A DNA stretch of 64,000 nucleotides from Arthrobacter sp. SX1312 (GTDB taxonomy: Bacteria > Actinomycetota > Actinomycetes > Actinomycetales > Micrococcaceae), in contig NZ_PJIM01000002.1 in the NCBI RefSeq assembly GCF_002929295.1, positions 62,001 through 126,000 on the forward strand. Direction: 5' to 3'. Of this stretch, positions 1 through 7,653 are shown piece after piece (the stretch's first letter is position 1; each line of letters opens with the position of its first letter). The notes under the pieces were generated by a model that saw nothing but the letters and a program-made list of their open reading frames with translations, ran no database searches and was not told the DNA's origin. Position numbers and translations under genes: made by a program.

Positions 1-486
1 GCGGCCGGGTACAACGCATTCGCGACGACGCTCGCCGACCAGGTGAACACACTCCACAGCGACGCAGGCAAGGGTCCGTTCTTCGCGTACCAGCCGGACC
101 GCGCCGCCGCCTCCCTCGACGTGCTGCCGACCCGCCGCGAGGACCTCGCCGCCGGCGCACCGGGAGCGGGCGGCCTCGACGGCTCCGTGGCCGACAGCAT
201 CTCGGCGCTCGGCACGGGCAGCGGATCGCCCGACGCCGCATGGTCGGCGTTCGTCGTCGATCTCGGTGCCGTAGCGCGCACCGAGCGGCAGGCCTACTCC
301 CTCGCGGAGGTCTCCGCCACCAGCGCCCTGCAGCAGCAGCTGAGCGCCACCTCGGTCAGCATGGACGAGGAACAGGTCAACCTGCTGCAGTACCAGCACG
401 CCTACCAGGGCGCCGCGCGCGTGATGACGGCCGTCGACGAGATGCTCGATGTCCTCATCAACCGCATGGGAATCGTCGGACGCTAG
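1..486 (+). CDS. flgK: Flagellar hook-associated protein FlgK, C-terminal part (5' end outside window)
   Basis: The frame is open from base 1 and ends at TAG 484-486, so this is the last 161 codons of a longer gene. FlgK (HAP1) forms the first layer of the hook-filament junction and is exported by the flagellar type III apparatus. The visible end carries the usual C-terminal helix, with QVNLLQYQHAYQGAARVM and a final MLDVLINRMG, which packs against the N-terminal helix in FlgK/FlgE-type axial proteins. flgL follows 12 bp later and then fliW, the usual order of a flagellar hook operon. The identification rests on this terminal helix plus the neighbours; the N-terminal domain is not in the window. 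Confidence 0.93.
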   Translation, partial: AAGYNAFATTLADQVNTLHSDAGKGPFFAYQPDRAAASLDVLPTRREDLAAGAPGAGGLDGSVADSISALGTGSGSPDAAWSAFVVDLGAVARTERQAYSLAEVSATSALQQQLSATSVSMDEEQVNLLQYQHAYQGAARVMTAVDEMLDVLINRMGIVGR

Positions 487-498
487 GGAAAGGCCACC

Positions 499-1374
499 AT
501 GATCACGCGCGTCACCAACCACACCATGATGCAGGGAGCCCAGCGCTCACTGCAGCACAACCTCGCGCGGCTCGCCGAGCTGCAGGAGAAGGCGTCCAGC
601 CAGAAGGCGATCAGCCGCCCGTCCGACGATCCGGCCGCCGCAGGGGAGGCGCTGCGCGTCCGCGCCGAGATCCGCGCGAACGAGCAGTACGCCCGGAACA
701 TCTCCAACGGCGAGGGCTGGCTCTCGCAGCTCGACAACGCGATGACGACGTCGAAGCGTGCGCTCGACCGCGTCAACGACCTCACGCTGCAGGGCTCGAA
801 CTCCGCCCTCCCCCCGGCCGCCCGGGAAGCCCTCGCACTCGACGTCAAGTCCCTGCGCAGTGAACTCGCTGCCCAGGCCAACGCGACCTACGCCGGCCGG
901 TTCCTGTTCGCCGGGAACTCCGACGCCGACGATGCCCTCCGTGCGGATCTCACGTTCGAGCCCGGCGGGACGGTGGAGCGCAGGGTCGGCCCCGACCAGA
1001 ACATCCGCGTCGATGCGGACGGCACGGCCGTCTTCGGCAGCGGCACCGGCTCGGTCTTCGCCCTGCTGGACGCGATCGCCGCGGACCTGGACGCCGGCAA
1101 GGACGTCTCGGTGCACCTCGCGCCGCTCCAGCAGCGCATCCAGGCCCTCACCACCGAGCACAGCGAGATCGGCACCCGCCACGCGCGCCTGCTCGAAGCC
1201 AAGGACGCCGTCGCCGATGCCTCGCTGACCCTCGAAGGAGAACGCGCCACCGTGGAAGACGTCGACCTCGCCTCCGTCATCCTGGACCTCAAGCTCCAGG
1301 AGACCGCCTACCAGAGCGCGCTCGCCGTCTCGGCCCGCGTGCTGCAGCCCTCCCTGATGGACTTCCTGCGATGA
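499..1374 (+). CDS. flgL: Flagellar hook-associated protein FlgL
   Basis: The 291-residue product begins MITRVTNHTMMQGAQRSLQH, the classic FlgL/flagellin-type N-terminus with a long amphipathic helix. The C-terminus (ASVILDLKLQETAYQSALAV) is the matching helix. FlgL (HAP3) is the junction protein between FlgK and the flagellin filament. The motif KASSQKAISRPSDDPAAA, typical of the flagellin/FlgL N-terminal domain, lies near residues 30-50. The length fits the family. A purine-rich AGGGAAAGG precedes the ATG. The gene ends in ATGA, overlapping the fliW start by 4 nt, so the two are probably translationally coupled. Confidence 0.96.
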   Translation: MITRVTNHTMMQGAQRSLQHNLARLAELQEKASSQKAISRPSDDPAAAGEALRVRAEIRANEQYARNISNGEGWLSQLDNAMTTSKRALDRVNDLTLQGSNSALPPAAREALALDVKSLRSELAAQANATYAGRFLFAGNSDADDALRADLTFEPGGTVERRVGPDQNIRVDADGTAVFGSGTGSVFALLDAIAADLDAGKDVSVHLAPLQQRIQALTTEHSEIGTRHARLLEAKDAVADASLTLEGERATVEDVDLASVILDLKLQETAYQSALAVSARVLQPSLMDFLR

Positions 1375-1742
1375 GGGCCGCGTTCGTCACCCCTCCCCCG
1401 GGGCTCGCGCCGCTCACGGACTTCCACCTCGAGCAGGTGCAGGGCGCGGACGGGCTGTTCACGCTCACCGCGGCGCAGGACACCGGCGTGCGCCTGTTCC
1501 TCCTCGACGCCGCCACGTACGTCCCGCAGTACAGCCCCCGCTTCTCGGACGCGCAGCGCGACGTCCTCGGAGCGGACGTCCCGGAGGCCCACCTGTTCGT
1601 CGTCGCCAATCCCGGTCCCAGCGGTACCACCGTCAACCTGGCCGCGCCGATCGTCCTGGATCCGACCACGGGACGCTGCGCTCAACTGATCCTCGAGGGA
1701 ACTGACTACCCGCTCCGGGCGTCCCTGGCCCAGGCCGCCTGA
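1371..1742 (+). CDS. fliW: Flagellar assembly factor FliW
   Basis: A 123-residue protein with the FliW signature near its end: NLAAPIVLDPTTGRCAQLIL followed by a TDYPLR motif. FliW binds flagellin and, in species that have it, relieves CsrA repression of flagellin translation by binding CsrA. Its ATG overlaps the flgL stop (ATGA). In many flagellated Gram-positives csrA follows fliW directly. Here a strong hairpin follows instead and no csrA lies downstream, so CsrA, if present, must be encoded elsewhere. This is the last gene of the flagellar operon in the window. Confidence 0.9.
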   Translation: MRAAFVTPPPGLAPLTDFHLEQVQGADGLFTLTAAQDTGVRLFLLDAATYVPQYSPRFSDAQRDVLGADVPEAHLFVVANPGPSGTTVNLAAPIVLDPTTGRCAQLILEGTDYPLRASLAQAA

Positions 1743-1760
1743 CCACGGGTCGGAGACGGA

Positions 1761-1791
1761 AAGAGCCGCCCGGCGATGCCGGGCGGCTCTT
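1761..1791 (+). terminator. Rho-independent-like terminator after fliW
   Basis: A perfect 14-bp stem (1761-1774 with 1778-1791) encloses a 3-nt loop, 18 nt after the fliW stop. It ends the flagellar operon. There is no long T-tract, as is common in high-GC actinobacteria, and it may also serve the converging aldo/keto reductase gene. Confidence 0.8.
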
Positions 1792-1877
1792 GTCATCTCA
1801 CGTCGTCGTGCAGGTGTGGCTGGTCACGCTGTCGCGCACCCACCACAGCTGCTCAACGAGCGGACGGTGCGTGGAGG

Positions 1878-2717
1878 CTACGCGAAGTCGGCCGTCGCGG
1901 GATCGGCGCCGATGCGGCCGGCCGCGCCCTTGTCGAGCCCGTTGATGGCCTCGATGTCCTCGTCCTCGAGCTTCACATCGAGGGACTCCCAGTTCTCGAT
2001 GATGCGCGACTCCGTGACGGACTTCGGGATGACCACGTTGCCGAGCGCGAGGTGCCAGGCGAGCACGACCTGCGCAGGGGTGGCGTTGCGCTTCTGCGCA
2101 ATGTCCTGCAGCACGGCGTCGTCGAGCAGTCCCTTGCCGGAACCGAGGGGCGACCACGACTGGTGGAGGATGCCCTTCTCGGCCTCGAACGCGCGGAGCT
2201 CGGCCTGGTTCAGGAAGGGGTGCGTCTCCACCTGGTTGATGGCCGGGACGACGCCGGTGGCGTCGATGATCTCGTTGAGGGCCTCGATGGTGAAGTTCGA
2301 GACACCGATGCTCTTCACGCGTCCCTGCTTCTGCAGCTCGATGAGGGCCTTCCAGGTGTCCAGGTACTTGCCCTGCTTGGGCTGCAGCCAGTGGATGAGG
2401 TAGAGGTCGAGGGTCTCGAGGCCGAGACGCTCCATCGACTCCTCGAACGCCTTGAGGGTGCTCTCGTAGCCTTGGTCGGCGTTCCACAGCTTGGTGGTGA
2501 TGAACATTTCGTCGTGGCTCAGGCCGGACGACGCGATGGCACGGCCCACGCCGGCTTCGTTCCCGTAGATCTTGGCGGTGTCGATGTGGCGGTAGCCGAC
2601 CTTGAAGGCCTTGCCGACGACGTCCTCGGCAACGTTGTCCTCGACCTGCCACACACCGTAGCCGAGCTGCGGGATCGTGTGGCCGTCGTTGAACGTAAGA
2701 TTCGGTGATGTAGTCAT
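1878..2717 (-). CDS. Aldo/keto reductase (AKR5 / 2,5-diketo-D-gluconate reductase type)
   Basis: The 279-residue product starts MTTSPNLTFNDGHTIPQLGY, the usual N-terminus of short AKR5-type reductases. These are NADPH-dependent carbonyl reductases of the cytosol. The catalytic tetrad is visible as Asp and Tyr in YRHIDTAKIYGNE, Lys in ITTKLW and His in YLIHW. Cofactor-binding segments GVSNF and a late VVIPKSVTESRI are also present. The frame stays open far upstream of this ATG, but that extension lies on the complement of the next gene and lacks AKR homology, so the start was placed at 2717. The natural substrate cannot be told from sequence. Confidence 0.93.
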   Translation of the reverse strand: MTTSPNLTFNDGHTIPQLGYGVWQVEDNVAEDVVGKAFKVGYRHIDTAKIYGNEAGVGRAIASSGLSHDEMFITTKLWNADQGYESTLKAFEESMERLGLETLDLYLIHWLQPKQGKYLDTWKALIELQKQGRVKSIGVSNFTIEALNEIIDATGVVPAINQVETHPFLNQAELRAFEAEKGILHQSWSPLGSGKGLLDDAVLQDIAQKRNATPAQVVLAWHLALGNVVIPKSVTESRIIENWESLDVKLEDEDIEAINGLDKGAAGRIGADPATADFA

Positions 2718-2837
2718 ATAGGCGGGAACCAACGATGCAGCCCGTTTATTTCTGTTCCCACCGACAACTATCAGCCAGCGTGCTTTCGGACCGGCCCTGG
2801 CGGCCGCGCCGGTCGGCCCGCGGGACGGGGGTGGGAC

Positions 2838-4505
2838 GTGCTCGACGACGACCAGGCAGCCCTGCATGACGCCGCCTACCGGTATGCCTTCCGCCGATCG
2901 CTCTCGGCACGGCTCGCGTCCTCCGCCGCCCGCGAGGCCATCGAGTCGCTGGACGCCGGACCCGTCACCGGACCTCCCGATCCGGGCGACGACGGATTCT
3001 CCGCACCCGAGGCCGGCTCGGACCGCGACGCCGTCCTGCGGGCGACCAGGGCCGTCCTGGAGCGTTACCTTCCCTCGACGCTGCCACCGCGCGCCGGCGG
3101 CGATGCCTCCCTGCAGGCGGCCCTCTCCGACCTCTCCCCCGCCGACCGCGAGCTCCTCCTCCTGCACCATTGGGACGGTCTCACGGCCGAGGACGCCGCG
3201 CGGGTGGCCGGGGGCGAGCCGGGACGCCTCCCTGCCGTCGAGGCCGCCTGCGCCCATCCGGCCCTGCGCGGGCGTGGGACGGCCGGTGAGCTGCCGTCCG
3301 GCGCTGCGCTCTCCGCCGCACTGGCCGCCGCCGACCCCGCCGCCGTGATCACCTCCGAGGACCTCGCCCGCAGCCGCCGCGGCCTTCCCGGCATCGGAGT
3401 CGCGCCCTCGACCGATGAGCGGCGTGCCTCCCCTCCGACCAGCGAGCGGCGTGCCGCCGCCACCCCAGGCACCCCAAACACCCGGGTCACCCCGGCAGCA
3501 CCCGCCGCCGCTGCGGCGGAGCATGCCCCGGCTGTGCGGGAGGACCACCCCCGACTCCTCGCCCGCGCCGGGATGCCCCGCGGGCGGGTCCAGGCGGTCC
3601 TCGGGACCCTCCTCCTGCTCGTCGTCGTCGCGGGTCTGGCCACGGCCCTCATTCCGCGCGCCGCCCCCGGCCCCGCGGGCGACGTCGAACGGCTGTTCGC
3701 CCTCGCCGACGTCGTGGCCGTCGTGTCCGTCGCAGCTGTCGAACCCACGACGGTCGACGGCGAACTGCGGATGCTGCAGGCCTCCTCCGTGGTGCAGATC
3801 GTGAAGGGGGACGCCGACGGAACCACCCTGACCGTCGACGTCACCGGGCGGAGCACTCTCGAGCGCCCCTACGGCCGGGAACTCTTCCCACCGGACCGAC
3901 TCGTGTTCCTGGTGCGTGACGGCGACGGCGTCCTCTCGCCGATCGAGGGGGAGGGGTCCGTCCTGACGCTGATCGACCGCCGGTCCCCGGAGGCGGCGAC
4001 GATCGGCGGAGACCCGGCGCCGCTGCCGGACGAGCTCCGCGACGCCATCCGTGCCCTACCCGCGGAGGAGCTCACGCTGGACACGAACGGGAGGGCACCG
4101 GGGTCGCTGCCTGCCGAGTCCGTCGTGGGCACCCGCCCGGCCGAGGGCCGCGACGTCCAGAACCTGCCCGCGGACCGGCTCGGCACGTTCCGCGTCCTGC
4201 CCGCGGGGGACGGCCGGGCGTGCGTGGTCTTCGAGTACACCGGGCGGTCGGTCCTCCTCCGCTGGCCCGAGGGCTTCTCCGCCTACGAGCGCATCGAGGT
4301 CCTGTCCTATCCGAACGGGGACCCCCGGCGCGGTCGGCAGGTGCTGACGGTCCTGAACGACCGCGGCTACCCGTACGTGGACGAGCAGCGGCAGGCCCCG
4401 TTCATCGGCGGCGTGCCGACCGGCGAACAGGGCGAGTGCGGCGGACAGGAGCTCGAGGTCTGGGACATCGCCGTGGAACCCGGGACCACGCTGCTGTCCT
4501 ACTGA
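2838..4505 (+). CDS. Membrane protein with sigma-70 region 4-like N-terminus and extracellular domain, unknown function
   Basis: A 555-residue product from a GTG start preceded by a G-rich run. Residues around 95-130 (DLSPADRELLLLHHWDGLT, then AEDAARVAG) look like the helix-turn-helix of sigma-70 region 4. There is no convincing region 2, so it is not a complete sigma factor. A low-complexity Pro/Ala/Thr stretch follows. One clear membrane helix lies near residue 252 (VLGTLLLLVVVAGLATALI). About 280 residues should then lie outside the cell and include a Cys pair near the C-terminus. The layout resembles an anti-sigma factor with a DNA-binding-like cytoplasmic part, but no known family was recognised. 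The 3' end overlaps the converging gene by 7 bp. Confidence 0.7.
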   Translation: MLDDDQAALHDAAYRYAFRRSLSARLASSAAREAIESLDAGPVTGPPDPGDDGFSAPEAGSDRDAVLRATRAVLERYLPSTLPPRAGGDASLQAALSDLSPADRELLLLHHWDGLTAEDAARVAGGEPGRLPAVEAACAHPALRGRGTAGELPSGAALSAALAAADPAAVITSEDLARSRRGLPGIGVAPSTDERRASPPTSERRAAATPGTPNTRVTPAAPAAAAAEHAPAVREDHPRLLARAGMPRGRVQAVLGTLLLLVVVAGLATALIPRAAPGPAGDVERLFALADVVAVVSVAAVEPTTVDGELRMLQASSVVQIVKGDADGTTLTVDVTGRSTLERPYGRELFPPDRLVFLVRDGDGVLSPIEGEGSVLTLIDRRSPEAATIGGDPAPLPDELRDAIRALPAEELTLDTNGRAPGSLPAESVVGTRPAEGRDVQNLPADRLGTFRVLPAGDGRACVVFEYTGRSVLLRWPEGFSAYERIEVLSYPNGDPRRGRQVLTVLNDRGYPYVDEQRQAPFIGGVPTGEQGECGGQELEVWDIAVEPGTTLLSY

Positions 4506-4954
4506 CCGCCGGGCATCGCCCGCTCGGCCTCCTCGACGTCCTCCGCCACGAGCTGGGCGCGGCGGCGTACGTTGTCGAGGCCCGAGGACGCGACCCCCCA
4601 CCGTTCGCCGTCGAGCCTCGTCATCGCAGCGGCCTCCGCGGTGGTCGCGAGGGTGTTCCCGGCCCGGGACAGCGCCCGGTGCACCTGCAGGAGGGCGCCG
4701 GGGATGTCGAGGCCCGTACTCGGGGACGAGGCCTGGGCGCTCACGCAGATGGCCCGCACACGCGGCAGCATCGCGCCGAGCTCGTCGGCGACCGCCACGA
4801 GCTCGTTGTAGACGTCGTCGTCCTCGATGCCTTCGAGGATCTGGTGATAGCGGTCGAGGCCCCGGCGGAAGCGGTCGTGCGCGCGGCGCCACACCCCGGT
4901 GCCGAGCTCGGCGTCGTCCCTGCGACCCTGCCGCGCCGCTGCGAAGAATGCCAC
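4499..4954 (-). CDS. Conserved-looking hypothetical helical protein downstream of bpa
   Basis: The frame downstream of bpa encodes about 151 residues from the proposed GTG at 4954, 7 nt after the bpa stop; an earlier start inside bpa is possible. The product (VAFFAAARQGRRDDAELGTG, then mostly alpha-helical stretches such as YNELVAVADELGAMLPRVRA) has no signal peptide, membrane helix or catalytic motif that I recognise. The tight spacing suggests co-transcription and translational coupling with bpa. Its stop overlaps the end of the converging gene by 7 bp. The function is unknown; a proteasome-related role is only a guess from position. Confidence 0.7.
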   Translation of the reverse strand: MAFFAAARQGRRDDAELGTGVWRRAHDRFRRGLDRYHQILEGIEDDDVYNELVAVADELGAMLPRVRAICVSAQASSPSTGLDIPGALLQVHRALSRAGNTLATTAEAAAMTRLDGERWGVASSGLDNVRRRAQLVAEDVEEAERAMPGGQ

Positions 4955-4961
4955 CTGGCTG

Positions 4962-5546
4962 TTACAGGTACTGGCCGGGGCCGTGGCCCTCGGCCTGGTT
5001 CGAGGCGGCCTGCCGGCCGGGCAGGGTGCGTTTCGGTTCGCCGTCCTCGCCGATGACCACACCGGGGGCTATCACGGTGCCGGGGGGAAGCTGGCGGAGC
5101 TGGAGGCGGGCCGCCAGCTGCTGGTTGGCCATCTGCTGCGCCGCGAGCGCCGTCTGGATGCCGTGGAAGAGGCCCTCGAGCCAACCCACGAGTTGCGCCT
5201 GTGCCACGCGTAGCTCTGCGTCGGTGGGAACTACCCCCTCGTCGAAGGGCAGGTTGATACGATGCAGCTCCTCGACCAGCTCCGGGGCGAGACCGTCCTC
5301 GAGCTCCCGCACCGAGCGCTCGTGGATGGAGGCGAGCCGGGTGCGGCCGGCGTCGTCGAGCGGCGCGCTGCGGACCTCCTCCAGCAGCTGCCTGAGCATG
5401 GTACCGATCCGCATGACCTTGGCAGGTTCGTCGACGAGGTCCGTGAGCGACGCCGTGCGCCCCTCGGCGGGCACGGGGAGGCTCTCGCCCTCGGCGGGTG
5501 CCGCGGGCGCCGGGTCGGACGGACTGGCAGGCTGCTGTTCAGTCAT
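4962..5546 (-). CDS. bpa: Bacterial proteasome activator Bpa/PafE
   Basis: A 194-residue protein with a helical core (LRQLLEEVRSAPLDDAGRTR and LVGWLEGLFHGIQTALAAQQ) and the C-terminal sequence GQYL. In mycobacteria the GQYL tail of the Bpa/PafE ring docks into the 20S proteasome and opens its gate without ATP, feeding in unfolded proteins. The length and the Pro/Ala/Glu-rich N-terminal tail fit the family. The start was set at MTEQQP (5546); a second in-frame ATG lies six codons upstream. The gene lies 36 bp after the response-regulator stop on the same strand and may be read through from that unit. It implies that this organism has a 20S proteasome. Confidence 0.93.
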   Translation of the reverse strand: MTEQQPASPSDPAPAAPAEGESLPVPAEGRTASLTDLVDEPAKVMRIGTMLRQLLEEVRSAPLDDAGRTRLASIHERSVRELEDGLAPELVEELHRINLPFDEGVVPTDAELRVAQAQLVGWLEGLFHGIQTALAAQQMANQQLAARLQLRQLPPGTVIAPGVVIGEDGEPKRTLPGRQAASNQAEGHGPGQYL

Positions 5547-5582
5547 CCCGCTATGCTCCCACAACCGTCCGGGGCCGATACG

Positions 5583-6185
5583 TCAGATCCAGCCCTGCTC
5601 CCAGGCGAGTGTCGCGGCCTCGTAGCGCGACGGCGCGTCCAGCTTGGTCATCGCGGAGGACACGTAGTTCCGTACCGTGCCCGGCGCCAGGTGGAGCTCG
5701 CGGGCGATCGTCTGCAGGCTTGCCCCCTGCCGGCTGTGCCGCAGGACGTCGAGTTCGCGGGCGGTGAGCGGACACGATTCGCCGGTGAGGGCGCTGGCCG
5801 CGATGTCCGGATCCACGTAGCGGCGGCCCGCGGCGACATCCCGGATGACGTCCGCCAGCTTGTCGGCGGGGGTCGACTTCGGGACGAACCCGGACACCCT
5901 GCTCGCCAGGGCACGGCGCAGCACGCCGGGCCGGGCATGCCGGGTGACGATCACAACCCGCGTCGCCACCGTCCGGAGGATCTCCTCCGCGGCGTAGATG
6001 CCGTCGGTCGGCGGCATCTCGAGGTCCAGGACGCACACGTCGGGGGTGTGCTCCTTCGCGAGGCGCGTCGCGTCCGTCCCGTTGTCCGCGCTCGCCACCA
6101 CCTCGAGGTCCGGTTCCAGCCCCAGCAGTGCCTCGAGCGCACCACGGATGAGATGCTCGTCGTCGGCGAGGACCACCCGGATCAC
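5583..6185 (-). CDS. NarL/LuxR-type two-component response regulator
   Basis: A 200-residue regulator starting at GTG, which overlaps the kinase stop (GTGA). The receiver domain shows the acidic pair in VVLADDEH, the phospho-acceptor Asp in CVLDLEMP and the conserved Lys in FVPKSTPADKL. The C-terminal LuxR helix-turn-helix is clear (CPLTARELDVLRH, then QTIARELHLAPGTVRNYVSS). The receiver and output spacing is typical of the DesR/LiaR/NarL class, which bind inverted repeats as dimers. The overlap with the histidine kinase gene makes them a cognate pair. The likely target is the divergent ABC exporter and/or this operon, through the palindrome at 7554-7577. Confidence 0.95.
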   Translation of the reverse strand: MIRVVLADDEHLIRGALEALLGLEPDLEVVASADNGTDATRLAKEHTPDVCVLDLEMPPTDGIYAAEEILRTVATRVVIVTRHARPGVLRRALASRVSGFVPKSTPADKLADVIRDVAAGRRYVDPDIAASALTGESCPLTARELDVLRHSRQGASLQTIARELHLAPGTVRNYVSSAMTKLDAPSRYEAATLAWEQGWI

Positions 6186-7549
6186 GTCCGGTCCCCTCGG
6201 GCACCGGTGGTCCCGGTGAGGGCGGAGGCAGCTGAGGAGACCACGGCCGTCTCCGTCGGTGCAGCCGGCACGGAGACCGGGCCAGGGGTGGCGCGGCTTG
6301 CACCCGACGCCCCGAGGGCGGTGCCCGGGAGCCCGGGTGTGGTGGCCGTGAGCACGAAGAGCCCGTCCTCCTGCCGGACCTCGATCCCTCCGCCGACGGC
6401 TTCGAACCGCCGTCGGAGCCCGTCGATGCCTGATCCGCCGGGGCGGGCGTCGGCGCCGACGCCGTCGTTGATCACGGTCAGGACGGATCCGGTCCCGGTC
6501 CGGGCGAGGCACAGCGTGACCGCGATCGCCTCGCTGTGACGGAGGATGTTGGTCGTGGCCTCGCGGATCACGAGGCCGAACAGGGTCCTCTCCTCCGCGG
6601 GCAGCGCATCGGCGTCGACGTCCACCGAGCATTCGATGCCCGCGGCGCGGAGGACCTCGGCGGCATTCGCGGCCTCGGCGGAAAGGGACACCGTCCGATA
6701 CCCGTGAACGAGGGCCCGGGTGTCCTCCAGCGCGGTCCGGGCCAGCTGCTGGGCCTCCGTGATCTGGACACGTGCCGCTTCGGGATCGGCGTCGAGCAGT
6801 CGGCCGGCGAGCTCCGTCTTGAGCGCGATGACCTGGAGGTGGTGACCCTGGATGTCGTGCAGGTCCGCTGCGAAGCGCAGCCGCTCCTTGGCCACTGCGA
6901 GCTCCCCGGAGGTGCGGCGGCTGTCGTCGAGGCGCAGCACGATGTCCCACCACCAGATACTCGCCACGAAGAGCATGGGAGTCATCAGGGCCCAGACAGC
7001 GAGGGAGGCCACGGCGCCGCCCTCCCAGGATGGACCGCCGACCGTGTGGCCGAGCAGGAGTCCGAGCGGCCCGTGCACGAGGAGCACAACCAGCCCGACA
7101 CCGAGGATCCACCACCGGGGGCGCCGCCCGACGACGACGGCCAGTGCGTTGCAGGCCAGCCAGAGCGGGACGGCCCCCACCCACAGGGTGTGCGGCTGTC
7201 CGAGGCCGATGAACCAGAGGGCACCGCCCGGCAGCAGCAGCCACAGGGTGTAGTGGCGCGCAGGCAGTCCGCCGCCCAGGCCTCTCCTGAAGAACCAGCA
7301 GTAGCGGACCAGCGATGCAGCGGAAGTCAGCGCGAGCACGAGGATCACGAGGTCGGGCAACTGCATGCCGTACTCGCCGCCACCGAGCATCACCAGGGTC
7401 GAGACCGCCGTCACGAAGAGTCCGTAGGCTGCGATCGTCCCGACCGTGTAGCGCCAGGTCGCCCTGACTCCGCGCCCGGGCTCCGGCTGCTCCGTCGTCT
7501 CCCCGTTCCGGGTGCTGCGTCGAGCAGTGAAAAGCGCCATGGTCACCAT
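6182..7549 (-). CDS. DesK/HisKA_3-type membrane sensor histidine kinase
   Basis: A 455-residue kinase. The N-terminal half has about five hydrophobic helices with short loops and no large extracellular domain, so it probably senses a signal in or at the membrane. The dimerisation/phosphoacceptor motif is DLHDIQGHHLQVIALKTELA (HisKA_3 type). The HATPase domain shows an N box (IREATTNILRHSE) and glycine boxes (NDGVGAD and GSGIDGLRRR). Two starts are possible, at 7549 and 7540. The latter would sit 7 nt after a TACCAT -10 box, matching the leaderless pattern seen elsewhere in this window. It is coupled to the response regulator by a 4-nt overlap and is divergent from the exporter. Confidence 0.93.
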   Translation of the reverse strand: MVTMALFTARRSTRNGETTEQPEPGRGVRATWRYTVGTIAAYGLFVTAVSTLVMLGGGEYGMQLPDLVILVLALTSAASLVRYCWFFRRGLGGGLPARHYTLWLLLPGGALWFIGLGQPHTLWVGAVPLWLACNALAVVVGRRPRWWILGVGLVVLLVHGPLGLLLGHTVGGPSWEGGAVASLAVWALMTPMLFVASIWWWDIVLRLDDSRRTSGELAVAKERLRFAADLHDIQGHHLQVIALKTELAGRLLDADPEAARVQITEAQQLARTALEDTRALVHGYRTVSLSAEAANAAEVLRAAGIECSVDVDADALPAEERTLFGLVIREATTNILRHSEAIAVTLCLARTGTGSVLTVINDGVGADARPGGSGIDGLRRRFEAVGGGIEVRQEDGLFVLTATTPGLPGTALGASGASRATPGPVSVPAAPTETAVVSSAASALTGTTGARGDRT

Positions 7550-7553
7550 GGTA

Positions 7554-7577
7554 GGACCATGACATTTGTCATGGTCC
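7554..7577. promoter_or_regulatory. 24-bp palindromic operator candidate between kinase and exporter genes
   Basis: Perfect inverted repeat: 11-bp arms GGACCATGACA and TGTCATGGTCC separated by TT. A second palindrome, CCATGGTCACCATGG (7539-7553), abuts it, and a half-like GGTCATGAC lies near 7600. The site is in the divergent promoter region of the two-component genes and the ABC exporter. NarL/DesR-type regulators bind such inverted repeats, so the adjacent regulator is the natural candidate to bind it. Binding itself is inferred. Confidence 0.6.
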
Positions 7578-7641
7578 CGGTGTGGAGACCATCAGGTGAG
7601 GTCATGACGGACGGGCACTGACACGTGCCGGCGCGGCTGGC

Positions 7642-7653
7642 GAGGATTGACCC
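7642..7653 (+). promoter_or_regulatory. Possible leaderless promoter of ABC exporter operon (-10 GAGGAT)
   Basis: GAGGAT at 7642-7647 is followed by 6 nt and then the ATG at 7654. No Shine-Dalgarno sequence precedes the ATG, which fits transcription starting at the start codon. Confidence 0.4.

Noticed and set aside
2838-3300. Complete ECF sigma factor
   Set aside because: Only a region 4-like helix-turn-helix is seen; region 2 motifs are missing and a membrane helix follows.
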